64,000 bases of DNA from positions 34,303,401 to 34,367,400 of the forward strand of contig CM049317.1 in assembly GCA_026874595.1 (NCBI GenBank). The letters run 5' to 3'. The number at the start of each line of letters is the position of its first letter. The first letter of the stretch is position 1. Below are positions 10,956 to 23,700 of the stretch, piece by piece. The notes under the pieces are model-generated. The model saw only the letters and a program-made list of their open reading frames with translations. It made no database searches and was not told the origin of the DNA. A program made the translations under genes and the position numbers. Origin of the DNA: Sipunculus nudus (Eukaryota > Annelida > Sipuncula > Golfingiida > Sipunculidae).

Positions 10956-11850
10956 GATACTGATAGCGTTACTATACCAAAATCGAAGGGTGCCTCTATA
11001 AATTTAGTGACTGGCTTCATAGAAAAAGTCTGACGTTAAATAGTGATAAAACAGTACTCATCATATTTTTACCGAGAACAGGGCCCGCCTCACGCAAGTC
11101 TTCAGTATACGAGTTGGGTTTAGAATTATCTATCCAAAGAAGGTGGTGCGTAACCTCGGTGTGACATTTGATTGTGACATTAGTTGTCCGAACTTGTTAC
11201 ATGAAAGTACGGAATATCAGTCCAGCTACTTATCAATGGACACAGTCTTTGGTGCATACCTTTTTTTATGTACAAACTGACTACCCAAATTTTTTTCCTG
11301 CATGGTACAGCAACTGTCTAAACTACAGAAAATCCATACGTATGCTGCAACATTGAACCTCAAACTTTGGATTGGTAACCACTTACTAGTGCACATGAGA
11401 TATAGGTTGTAATATAAAGTGTTACTATACTGGTTCACGAAGCCCTTAATGGACAAACGCCAGCTAACATTCAGGATCTTTGCAAGCTTTTTTTCATTAG
11501 GTCGGTCTCTACGATCAGCAATGTGTTGAAGCTGCTCAAATCCCGAACGGTTACAAAGTGTGATCGGCGATTCATGCGTGCATCTCCTGAACTTTGGAAC
11601 GACTTGCCACTTTTACTCAGGACAATGGAGCCCTTCGTCTCTTAAAAAGGTCTAATTTTCGCATATAGCTTTTAGTATTTTTATCTTGTGTTTTATCTGC
11701 TGCCTGATATTTGTATCCTATGTGTCCGGTTACAGTATTTAAACATATGCCTTTCTTAGTAATGTATAATATGTTATTATTGTTAGGCCCTCTGGTATTA
11801 TATATCACGATGTTGAATATGGCGCTACATAAATGAGAAATAAATGAATC
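10956..11850 (+). pseudogene. CR1/L2-type LINE, 3' fragment (RT C-terminus and tail)
   Basis: Broken frames spell a typical non-LTR retrotransposon C-terminal region. A Trp-Leu...Leu-Asn-Ser-Asp-Lys-Thr segment lies near 11010-11060 and an Arg-Asn-Leu-Gly-Val-Thr-Phe-Asp block near 11150. A Leu-Gln-Lys-Ile-His-Thr-Tyr-Ala-Ala segment lies near 11320 and an (S)LW-Asn-Asp-Leu-Pro-type block near 11590. Many stops and frame changes interrupt it. The end, GGCGCTACATAAATGAGAAATAAATGAA, has the short ATAAATGA-type tail seen in CR1/L2 elements. The copy is 5'-truncated and dead. Confidence 0.7.
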
Positions 11851-11908
11851 CGAAATCCGATAATCCTCTAAAGATCATTAGTCTTCATGTAACTAGAACT
11901 TGGACTTT

Positions 11909-11968
<60 letters not shown>

Positions 11969-13700
11969 TTACTATTCTGTTTTTGAAAGGAGATGGGTCA
12001 GTTTTACAAATATGAATTATTTTGTCCAATGTACAGATGTGACTGTAAGTTGCATTAAATTAATGTTGGACTTACCAGAGGACGATAGAAGGTCTGAGAC
12101 GTGTTTCGGGGGGAGGGGGGGGGGGGGTAAAAATTGTGCCCGGAGTGCTGTCTGTCCTACACCTACGACTCGGGTTACCCCCATCAAACATGAATTTAGC
12201 ATACTGAAGTACCGGCAGTATACCTTTCGGAACCTGTTTTCGGTATTAAGCGTACTCTATTTTCAGGTCTTCTATGTCTATATATATTTTTTTATTTGAT
12301 TATAATGTAAACCTCCATTTTTACCTTATTTTCTCCGCATTTCATCCAATTCAGTGATAAACATGCTAAATTGCATGACAATTTATTGTTCCTGCCAGGG
12401 TTTTGTCAATTTCAAGGACTTTGATTAGTGATGACATTGTTAATATACGGATTAAATTTCGACTTTTGCGGAAGTTACATCTAGGCTTATCCAGTCGCGT
12501 TCTATCCGTTTTTATAATCTTTTTTAAAAACTATTATTAAGTTATTTCCACTAAAGACTGTGTGTTTTCACTTTATGGAAGGGCGGGCCATGGACTATGG
12601 ACGTTCCATTTGCATTACGGGGGATGAAGGGGCTGGTCCTGAATAACTGTTTTGGCTTTGCCAAGGTACGCTTTCTACTGAGAGCCATTCTGACAGGAAA
12701 TGAGAAGCGGGAGTATGTAAGTGTAATTCTGTTTGCTCTCTCTAGCTATATAATATACAAATACCCAAATCCGAAGTAAACAATCTGGGCGTTACACATA
12801 ACCTTTGTAACTATCCCTTGAAAACTTGAAACGCGGCGTGTATCTAATGACAATTAATGAATAAGGTGTTATAAACTACGACTGCATTAACTGGGATGAG
12901 CTGAGTGTCAGTCACGTCTGGGAGAATCGGCATTCATGAAGTGTGAATGTAGATGTTTGTTTTGAGTATTTATCATACAGGTTCAGGTTATTTGTTGTCC
13001 AGGGTTGTACTCGTTGAAAGACAGGAGGTTCTGTTAGTGTTTTGTTCTGCCTGTGAATTACATGCTTGTATTGTTTAATGCACGAGAGAGTGCTTACGTG
13101 CAATTTTATCAATTTGACAGCCGTGTATGTTACCCGTATGGTAGCCGTGTCTAATCCGACTAGTCATGGACGAGAATTTTTTTTGCTGCAGAATAACTCA
13201 CCGTTCAGGACTAAGTTAGAACTAAGTGAAATTCTAAAAACACAACTGCGAAGTCTCAACCACACGTGTGTTTGTCCACCAAGTGGTATTAATCAGTAAC
13301 GGGCCCTGGTGATCTAGACACCGAGGATGAAGCTACCACAATTCTCCTGAACATGGAAAGGAAACTTAAAATCTCCAGCATTGAGCATCGAGTGAAATAC
13401 TGTCTCACGACTTTTGCCCTTCTTAGTATACCTAAATGATAAAACTTGAACATTCATAGGGTAAAACTGGGCATTTTCTCCATGAAATTTAAAATTGTAC
13501 AAGTCTATTATATGTTGGTACCCCCCCCCCCCCCCCACCAAAAAAAAAAAAAAAACACACACATCATCCGACGTCTTTTAGCTTGTTAAGTGGACGCTGA
13601 GTATTATATAGTTAACGCTGCTCATATAATTAACGCTAAGCTTCTTAACAGAGGAATAGATAGGTAACGTTCTTTAAAGTCAATCATGCGAACAATATCA
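11851..13700. other. intergenic sequence, simple repeats only
   Basis: It holds a (TA)n tract at 11914-11966, a G-run at about 12108-12127, and a C-run followed by an A-run at 13520-13552. No gene or transposon protein was recognised on either strand. It lies upstream of the promoter of the TSP1/vWA gene. Confidence 0.5.
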
Positions 13701-13753
13701 ACTTGAAACACGTGTGAGCTTTAATAATAAACGAAGGCTGGGCATGGGCTCTG

Positions 13754-13803
13754 ATTGGTTGGTGCCTGGGTACTGTGACGTTAGGATGGCCTTCCTTAAA
13801 AGG
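13754..13803 (+). promoter_or_regulatory. putative promoter elements of the TSP1/vWA gene
   Basis: ATTGG (inverted CCAAT box) is at 13754-13758, a TGACGTTA CRE-like site at about 13776-13783, and a perfect CArG box CCTTAAAAGG at 13794-13803. They lie about 70-120 bp before the start codon in a locally GC-richer stretch. These are motif matches only. CArG boxes bind SRF in animals; use here is inferred. Confidence 0.4.
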
Positions 13804-13872
13804 GAATAACGCCGAGGGACTACGACGTTCCCGCCATCCCTCTGCTGGCTGAATGTCGGCCTGAAGTTCAAG

Positions 13873-13948
13873 ATGACGTTAACCAAGCCGCTAGTGATTG
13901 TAGTACCGATCGTGGCCATTGCAATAGTTCTGCCTGCTCTTATATCTG
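13873..13948 (+). CDS. exon 1: signal peptide
   Basis: ATG at 13873 opens 25 codons: Met-Thr-Leu-Thr-Lys-Pro followed by a long Val/Ile/Ala/Leu-rich core ending Ala-Leu-Ile-Ser. This is a classic secretion signal. The exon stops after one base of the next codon at the donor G|GTAATT (13949). Phase 1 matches the acceptor phase of the TSP1 exon at 20778, which is the main reason to link them. No other upstream ATG in this frame gives a better start. Confidence 0.75.
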
Positions 13949-14677
13949 GTAATTATTTTATTATATAATGTACATTTTCTATGTTGCATTTATCATTTTT
14001 TCTTATTACTGTGTGATAATTGATATATTTAGAAGTTAACTCATGAAGTTAACATTTGCATTTATGGTCGGCGTTTCTACAGAAGATGATTCACAATCCA
14101 TAGGTCAAATACTGATTTGGGCACTATTTATTCTGAGACATTTATTTTACCAAACAGTATTACCAAATATAATTTTTTTTTTCATAAAAACATACAATTA
14201 CAAAGAAATACAAACACAATAGCATTATTCAATACAAACAGAACAGTGCATAATTACAAACATTTTAGAGACATGTTAACACACATTACATACATTAATA
14301 ATACTTTTTTCTCACAAATAACATCAAGTGATATACTATCAAACCAAATTATAATATAATATTGACTAATTGAATAAAGACAGAAAACCTCTCATCAGTA
14401 GCATTTATAAACCGTCTAATATATTAATTTGACAACTGTGGTAATATTTTCCCCCACTTTCGGAGATGTATACCTTTAATTCTCCTTTATTCTGAGCTAT
14501 CTGATATTTAATATTTTGCAAAAGTTTTAATATATTAGTAAAACACGCAAATAAATAAGTATTCGGGTCAGTTCTATTAAAGTAATTAACCATTTTGTAG
14601 GTCATGATAAGCTGATTCAGCAAGAGGTTTACTTAACAGGTAACACCAAACAATATATTTGTGATATAAAGAGAAGG

Positions 14678-14714
<37 letters not shown>

Positions 14715-17700
14715 CCTGTTTTAAGTCATGCCTGAATTCGAAAGTATACATTTTTGGACAAAAACATTCACAGAAAAAATGAATCACTGTTTCATCTTCA
14801 AGAAAACAATATGAACACCGTAGACTGTCAGAAAGATTCCACTTGTAAAGCAGAGAGTATTATATGTATATTTATGTAAAATCTTATATTGGAATTCCAT
14901 GCAATACAAATCAAGTGGAATTTTTATGGACTGCAACATAATTTTGTTTAAATTGTTCACTAATAATTTCCCCTCTTTCAGCCCATGTCTTTAATGCAGT
15001 TGACTCAGAGCTCTTCTTTTTAATTAGTGAATCATACCTTTTTAGATGTAATCTATGCCAAATCAATAATTCCAGTATCTGTAACAACACATTGCCCTCG
15101 TTTCTAAAACTCTCCTGATATACACAAACTAATCCAGTCTTGAGGTACTGAACCTATAACCGATCTTAATGACAAATACCTGCAAAATGATAATCGTGGA
15201 TACCTTACCCTCAATTTGTGCCAAGTACACACATACAAATTACCATTATTTATTAAAAGATCTGTCACCATTCTTATGTCTAAACTATCAAAATACTTTA
15301 CATTTTAAATTACTACATATTTGACAGTAAAAAAAGGAACATCGTCAGCGGATATCGGTAATTTTACTTCAATTCTATCTATATGAATGCCTTTTATATT
15401 TATATCTGATTTTACCATATATATTCATTAAGATTTCTATCATAAGAATGAACAAATATGGCGCAATTGGATCACCTTGCTTAGTACCTCTTGACACAGG
15501 AAAATATCTGGTTAAATATCCATTATTTAAAACAGAACTTTATCTTGCATCCTTTCCAGATTACTCAAGAAGAGTGATTACAGCCTGTTTTTGACGTGTA
15601 GTCAGTTCACCAGAATTATAACATTCATTAAGACATGTAGTCAAATAACTTCCTAATTCACTGAAGAAACATAAATAAAATTCCTTGCAAAGCCCGTCGT
15701 TTTCAGGAGTCCTGTTCTTCGCCATAGATCCTTAATGCGTTGTGTACATCAGTTAAAGTAATAATACCTTCACACATCTCTGCTTCATCTGTACTTAATA
15801 CTGGTAAGTTAGAGCAACTATCTAAAAAAATCTTCACAATCATTATAGCTTTTATCTTTTTGTCTCTCATATCTTGTAGAGTGGATAATATACATTTCTT
15901 TCATAATAGTTTCCTGATTTATTTCCTCCTCTCCATTGATAAGCAATTTTTTTTTATAAAAGTTTTATTTTAGTTTCCCCTTTCCAAGTTTACAAAGTAT
16001 TTATTATTTCTTTCACCTTGTTAATGCCACTGTGTTCTTGAACTCATTATATTTCCTTCATTTATTTTATTGTAGTATTCTTCTAATTCATTGTTGACCT
16101 TTCACATTTTTCTCAGTTTTTATGACTTGGAGTACTATTGACGGCACATTCATGAATGATATTTGTCTTTAAATCTTCAATTCTTTTCATTAGAATATAT
16201 ATATATATAAGTAATTGTTAATTTCCTAATGCTATATTCCAAATATAAATCTTATAATTCTTTTATTTTACCCTGGCTTTTTTCGTCTTGGCCAAAAATA
16301 TGAGAAAATTGATCGTAGTACTTTTAAAACCTCATATTATCTGAATTTTTTTAAAGAATATTATAACATTTTTAAATAATAGTTCAATGTAAGGTATATA
16401 GGCCTCACATATTTTCCATCAGCCTGTGTGAGTTTATTTTAGTCGATTGTGTGGTTACCCATGTATTGTACTATTCGTGTACTGATTGGTTTCGAACTGT
16501 TGGCAGTTTGCTCCGAAATTACCCGCTTTCTCTGTTAAAAGATTGTTATCAAAGTATGGACAATTTTATGCACATTTCCGACACATAAAAACCCCCAGAA
16601 ATTTGCCCTCAGAGATCACAGACACACGCCATATGGCATTGTCAAAAATGTAACATTTTTCCTTAAAAACATTCCTGGATCAAGATCCGGATCACCTCCA
16701 AAATTCAATCAACTATTTCCTGCTAATGTTCCGAGCTATCCTGAAAATTTCATCAAACTCGGTTTGTAACTTTCTGAGTAATGTTGATTACAAACAAACA
16801 ATCGGCACCACAACATTACCCCCGCTTGTTTGGCGGAGGTAATAATTGAAGATTTCCTATGTTTAATATATAAGATATATAAGATGCCCGTTAAAGAAGC
16901 ATCCCCTGCGCTATCACGATCTGCATGTATAATGATCTAGTGGCGTCAATTTATCTTCCAGAGGGGGGGGGGGGGCTTGTACTCGGATGTGATGGCTACA
17001 TATTTATTAGCTATTTCACTTAAATGCACTTTTTTGTATGCTTTCCAACAACACCAACCATGTCCGAGAAAAGTCCGTTTTAATACAACATATTGGTAAA
17101 TCCCTCTACATATTTGTTGAATTTCTGAACGCATGAATACAATAACGGCTCTCATGTTTTACTAGACTATAGCCAGCTTGTACGTGATACAATCGTTATC
17201 GTAGAGACTTTTGTTAGGTTTTGTTGCTGAGTTCATATGTAATTTTTTTGTGTTAATTCATCACTCGTATCGGCTGTTTACCACACTATCGGTGGAACAG
17301 GATGGATGAACGCTGCAGTTCCTTGCTTGTACCACGACTTTCCTGCCCAATATAAATGCCTTATGGGGCGTGCATTGACGGATAGATGTGTATAAGTTAT
17401 AATTATGATGTGACTTAGCTCACGTGCTCGCTATTCCAACCGCGGTTGCTTTGAGGTTTGCTAGAAAGCAACTGCATCTAGCTCATTTTTTTAGCAACGA
17501 AGAACCGGGTGTGAGATTATATGAAAAACAAGAGTCTCATAGTTGCGTAAATTAAGACAGAAATTTCATTGTTTAATATGGTCGTTTCCCCATGTTCATG
17601 ATACTTCTTGTTTGCCCTTTTGACCTTCTGATAGACGTATCCAATTCTTATTGGGGCGACCTCAGGTGGAATGATTTTCTAATTACTACAGTACTTGTTC

Positions 17701-20700
17701 GGCAATCCACATGTATTACAAATTTCATAGAGTGCCTTCGCGAGAGCATAGCTTAGAGGAAGATGCATAGAATAAATAGCAGGCATGGTTTACGCTCGAA
17801 AGGTTGCTGCAAAATGCTGTGCTCACACGATAGGCATAGTTGCATATCTTGAACACCAACTGTCTGAGGAGCAGTTAAATTCTTGATTTATTCTTCTTAG
17901 ATAAATCCCAAGAGGAAAGATTTTAAAACTATGCACTGACAGCTGCGTATCCTTATTACTCAATAACAATGCAGGGCGTCCAGAATACCAGCATTTGGCA
18001 CATTTGCATGATATATTGAGGATATACCTACTAGGAAAGAGTTCACGTGAAAATATTGGTCGTTGTCTACATCTAGAATCATTACCGTACATTTATATAT
18101 TTTAGAGGTAAGAAACAATCTATCCCGGGGCTATTATTCTTTTTTTCGTGAAACGATCAGAAAAACTTTTTACAATGAATCAAACACCACAAGACAATGA
18201 TTACAATGTTAAACTGATTGTAATACTATACATTTGTTCACTTAGTTTTCATTTATATAATAGCAACTGTTTATCTTCTTTTGAATTAAAAAATGTCCTA
18301 GACGGAACCTGCATATATCTCTCTAGATTTCAATCTTGACTGTCTCTCACTTGCATGCAGTTTTATTTATATGTGCGTGTGTGTTTAATAATTGCATGTA
18401 AGCTGATGACGTATTCGCACGGAAAACAGAAAATGTTTTTCATCTAAATAAGCTCGATATGCTCATTATGCTGTCAGCCAGAAGCCGGGTTCCATTACAA
18501 GAAGTCAGGAAACCACTATAATGGTAAATACAGTCTTTAGAACATTTGGAGAACATTCTTTGTCAATATTCAAGAGTCTTTTGATAAGGATAATTAGTTA
18601 TCAGACGCAGCCCGATCATCCCTGACCTCGTTTGAATGAGGAAAGGTTGGAATCGTCTAAACGACGACGCCATGGAGCACAACGACCGCTCAGCGGAGTA
18701 TGTGCAGCGAACCATAACGGGATCTCTATCACCTGACTAGCATCAAAGTCTTACTTTTTTATTCATGCACTGATAATCTTGAAAGCAATGTTGTTCATTG
18801 CCAGTATTATTAATCTTTCAAATGCTTTAAAAAATCCAAATCTGATTATGAGCACCTAGATACCTAACACATAAACACAAACATTCCCGAGAGCAGATAT
18901 ATATCATAAATCAGGAGGGATGTAAAAACCAGTAGTTGTCGGGCATCATCATCATCGTCGTCATCATCCACTACTATATAATCATCATCATCACCATCAT
19001 CATCATTACCCACTACTACATGTATATCATCTAAGTGCATGTCAGCTGAACCGGAAAGTTCACATTTATTGGTCACTCCGTCGGATCATTTCGTAGATTT
19101 TCGTATTCAAATGTACACATACAGGTCAAGATCTGAGGTTACTGTCATATTTATACAATTAGCAAATTCGATATCAATCACTTTCATTTATTAGAATAAA
19201 GTATGAAAAATGATAAAAGCAAGTCCATTGGTTTTAACCAAAATTTTATACAAACTAGCCCTGCTAGGGCGTTAGTATTTACGTTTGCTAGTATAATACA
19301 TGAAATAAAACGTTATTCCATGTACTGATAGATGGGACTCAGTGGCAGCTTTTACGATGCAATAGTCGGTCAATATAGTTATATAATTTGCCGCGAGGTG
19401 GCAGTTCCTGTTCTAAGAGTTGCTACACAGCAAGAGCAAGTTTGATGTCTGTCAGTGTAAGATATTGTCTTAATACAAATACATGTATATGGATAAGCTA
19501 TTTAATCCTGAAATGGGAAGGTTTATTAGAATGTTCTTGGTGGATTAGTCATCAAATTGGTACGCTACTGAACAAAAATCAATTTAAGTCGGATACTTAT
19601 ACTTTACATGCATACACGTTAATATTGATGACGAAGAGGCTTACATCATGAAAATATGATCCATTGTAGTGAGTAAAATTATCAAATCATGAGCCACGAG
19701 CTACTTTTATATATTTGTGACATCTCTTAAAAAAGGCGGCGGCTGAAAGATGGGTGGGTTTGTCCGGACTCTCTGGACCCCCCCCCCCCCCGGGATCTAT
19801 GTCTTGGAAACTAGCAAGTGCAAAGGTTAATATATGTCATGAGATCTTATTCAAAAGAAGAGGTTGGACAAAGACGCGTGAAACAACAACGTTAGAAAGG
19901 ATAAGTTTTAATGCTTCCGGACTGCAGCTTCACGTGACGTTTCGTGACAGTTATCTTTGTGATGCATGACTTTTGTGATAGTTATCTTTGCGATGCGTGA
20001 CGTTTTTGTGACAGTTATCTTCGGATGCGTAACGTTTTGTAACAGTTTCTTCGCAATGCGCGACTTTATTGACAGTTATCTTTGCGATGCGTGACGTTTT
20101 GTGTCAGGTATCTTCGCGATGCGTGACTTTTGTGACAGTTATCTTCACGATGCGTGACGTTTTGTGACAGTTATTTTCGCGATGCGTGACGTTTTGTGTG
20201 AGGTATCTCCGCGATGCTTGACGTTTTGTGACAGTTATCTTCGCGAGGCGTGACGTTTTGTGACAATTATCTTCGCGATGCGTGACATTTTGAGACAGTT
20301 ATTTTTGCGATGCGTGTCGTTTTGTGTCAGGTTTCTCCGCGATGCGTGACGTTTTGTGACAGTTATCCTCCAACGGTTTAAGGCTTTTGACTACTGAGCA
20401 GGATCACAACGGGGTCAATGACGAAATTTCGAAAGAACTTAGAAAATCTTTCATATCATAATGACAGATTATAACATCTGAATTACTGCAAGAGTTGTAC
20501 GAATCTGAAATCCAGAAGGCTTGATAATTTAACATCTCCCTTGACGTATACGGTCAGCGTCATCATCATTCAACAGATATTGGCGGCAACAGTCTCAGGT
20601 CATATTCTTTGGGACGATAGATTAAAAGAAAAAAAAACACTCGCAGTTACGGATGGGGAGGGGGTCACCAAATTATTTTTTTTCTGTTAACATAAAGGAT

Positions 20701-23700
20701 TCTCTTCTTAAGTACTACAATATGACGATGTATAATTTAAGCTGAGGTTTATAACTTGTTATCTTTTACCTTCTCAGCAAACGGGGTTTGGACACCATGG
20801 TCTGAGTGGTCTACCTGCTCCAAGACCTGTGGTGGCGGTGTACGACAGAAAATAAGACACTGCGACTCCAGTGCCGGATGTACCGGCGGCAGTGGCAACA
20901 GACTAACGCAGTCATGCAATACGCAGTCGTGTACTGGTAAGTAGTCTTCTATCTCAACATGCCACCACAAATATTACGTTTCATGAAAATGACTAACGCA
21001 CTAATAACAGCCAGTCACACATCGTTTCAATTGAATCTTTGACCATGAAAAACCTAGGTTTACACGCAATGTTCGACCAATAACAATGTTAAGTTTTTTT
21101 TCAGATATTGAAAAAGGTAGATATTTCATCAATGGCGGCTGTCATTTACATATTAAAATTTAAATACGAACTTAATCGTTATTAATATGGTTTCATTGAA
21201 TCTTTGGCCATGAAACCAATTATCAAGGTTAGTTCTTGAGATATCAAAGAAAATAGAATTTGCGTCAATGGTCGTCGTGAGAACAATCCAGTTTATATCA
21301 ATGGACCCCGACAATGACAAATTCATTAAAAAAACTTATAATATAGACCATTCAAAGATACCCCTTACTTGCAACTCTGCTAAAATGCTCGTATACAATA
21401 ATTAACCACTTAGGGGTAACCTTAAAGAACAAAAGCAGTCATATCTCTCTACAGAAATAAAGTATTTTGACAAAGTTTATTTTAATACACGGCCAAAAAA
21501 TTATCAAATGTATCCCAGTATAACATACAACAATATGTGCATGGATGTAAGTGAAGAAATAGATGTCTATGAAGTGACCCTGTAAATATGCAATATTTTA
21601 TGGAGAAGAAATACTTAAAAATCATATTTTTATCCAAAATACATTTAATTTGACACTTTTTAGTATCTAATGTCATCAAACTATTAGTTTTGATTACTTT
21701 AGTACCGTGGTTGGAACTGGTGTGAATGAAATGAGGATTTGTAATGTCATTTATGTCAAAATCCGAAATAAAAAAAAAATGCGACTCTGGGTATAAGAAA
21801 AACGTAAAATATTCATATTTCCCATGGGTTGATTTTGGCAGACTTTAGTATGTTTAAATACATACCTTACGAAAATGCATTCTGCAAACAGAAATTCCGT
21901 TGCAATTTTTTCACCTTTTTCCCTAATTCTACTGGCTTATTCCATGTCATGTTGGAGAGCTTAGACTGAGGCTGATCCTTGTTAATAATTTCCAAAGGAC
22001 TTACGACCAACACTGTAGGTTTCTTGATGGCGTGTTTCCTTTCAAACAGTTCTTGCAACAAATGGTCAGTGAAACTGTTTCCATAACCGACCTGTAAGTA
22101 AATGCTACAATATTTGAACCTGCTTTTCCCTATGCACCAAAAAGCTGTCATAAGTCTTCGCGACTTCTATTATCTTTTTTTCCCACATCCATGTGGGCCA
22201 TGTTGCCGACATGTGAGCGAAAATTGACCCCGAGGTCATGACCGGGACAAAAGGAGATAGTCCGTAGCCTTTAACAGAGGTCATATTAGCGTAGCTTTAG
22301 TGATCTCTTGTGGTGATTGATCTGTGTGGTGTATAGTGGTCGGCTGGCTCAAGTTCTGCTGTCTTTGCCTCCTTACATTTTTTCCTCCAGCTGTCGGGTC
22401 ACTTTTCCTCGCAGCTCTTCACATTCTTCCTGGCTGCGCTCCTCTATTCGTTATGGTTGTTAGCAAGAGACTCCAAGAGGTACATGCCAATTAGGTTGCA
22501 CGAGCTTCATATCTCGTTCGCAGACACCCGGAAACAGGTCATCTAAAAGACTAACACGATCACATAGATCTGGGAATACCTTTCATAACGTCACAAATGG
22601 GCAACTTGTCTACTGCCTCAAAAATCAGCCAGAATCAGTCATCTCCATTAGTTTTAACTACACAAAATGCCAAAACAGTAGTTAATATTTTCACGGAACC
22701 CAGGGTGGACAGTATGGACTTTTTGAATGTCGTTGATATCATTGAGTGAATCAAATTAATTTCAGTGATTCAGTGTGAAGTTCTAGAGTTTGGATTATTA
22801 AATTTTGAGGCGGCCTTTGGAGCCGATGCATATGTCGGTACAGATGAAGTATGCGCTCTGTAAGTGCTTTCAAATTTTATCTGTTTTAGCATCTTGGGGA
22901 GAATGGCAGGAATGGTCGCTCTGCAGTAGATGTATACAGCAAGGGACGCGCTACCGATATCGTTACTGCTACTCCGGAAACTATACGACATCATACTCAT
23001 ACTGCGATGGCGACAATAGACAGACTGGGACTTGTTTGGTGAATCCATGTGGTAAGCAATATCTATTATATTGTGGTAAAAATGAAATAAAAAAAACAAA
23101 AAAAAACAGGAAAGTCATGTCAGGTATCTTAGACTTCATTCATCACACCAGTCTTATAAGACCATATCCAAATTGTTTAGCACACACCTCCTGTGCACAT
23201 GCAAGGGGATGGAATTCTGTGAAGGTTGATCATATTTTAGGATTGATAGGTTTGATGAAATAAAAGCCGTCTTCTGTGGTCTAAGGGGTACATCGTGAGT
23301 TCAAATCTTAGCCGAAGAACGGACGGCCCCACTAGGGGGAGCACTCTGCAGCCTTAATAGCAAAGCTGTGTCCTATGGCCATGTCTCATACACAAAAAAA
23401 GTGCATGCTTTTGTTCTTTGGTTTATGACCTAGCAATGAGGATTATAACACATCCATGAGCCGCAGCTGCGATATACATCGGGTCTGGGATACTCCAGAA
23501 TAGAAAATGACGGGAAGCGAGTGCTTTCACTCTGTCACACAATCCCAGCCCGAAATGCAATTCTGCATACCTTACCGTAAGCAATTACCTTTACCTACAC
23601 AAAAAAAGTAAATGGCCGTTGCGCAGCGGATATTAATTCAAGGCAGTAGATTTAAGGTACCCGTATTGTTACAGGTGCCCTTTTTATTGTGTGCACAAAT

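Larger units (their letters stand above)
13949..20777 (+). other. intron 1 of the TSP1/vWA gene (6.8 kb)
   Basis: From donor GTAATT to acceptor TTCTCAG. It contains a reverse LINE, a short conserved repeat, an ATC-type microsatellite and a 32-bp minisatellite, all listed separately. Confidence 0.7.

Noticed and set aside
12597-12779. 60-codon frame with hydrophobic end
   Set aside because: Isolated, without splice context, repeat or motif support.
13698-13919. Minus-strand 73-codon frame over exon 1 and promoter
   Set aside because: No motif and no splice partner. The + strand signal peptide with matching splice phase explains the region better.
18864-19076. Minus-strand open frame with an Asp run
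   Set aside because: Produced by the ATC/GTC microsatellite; no other coding sign.
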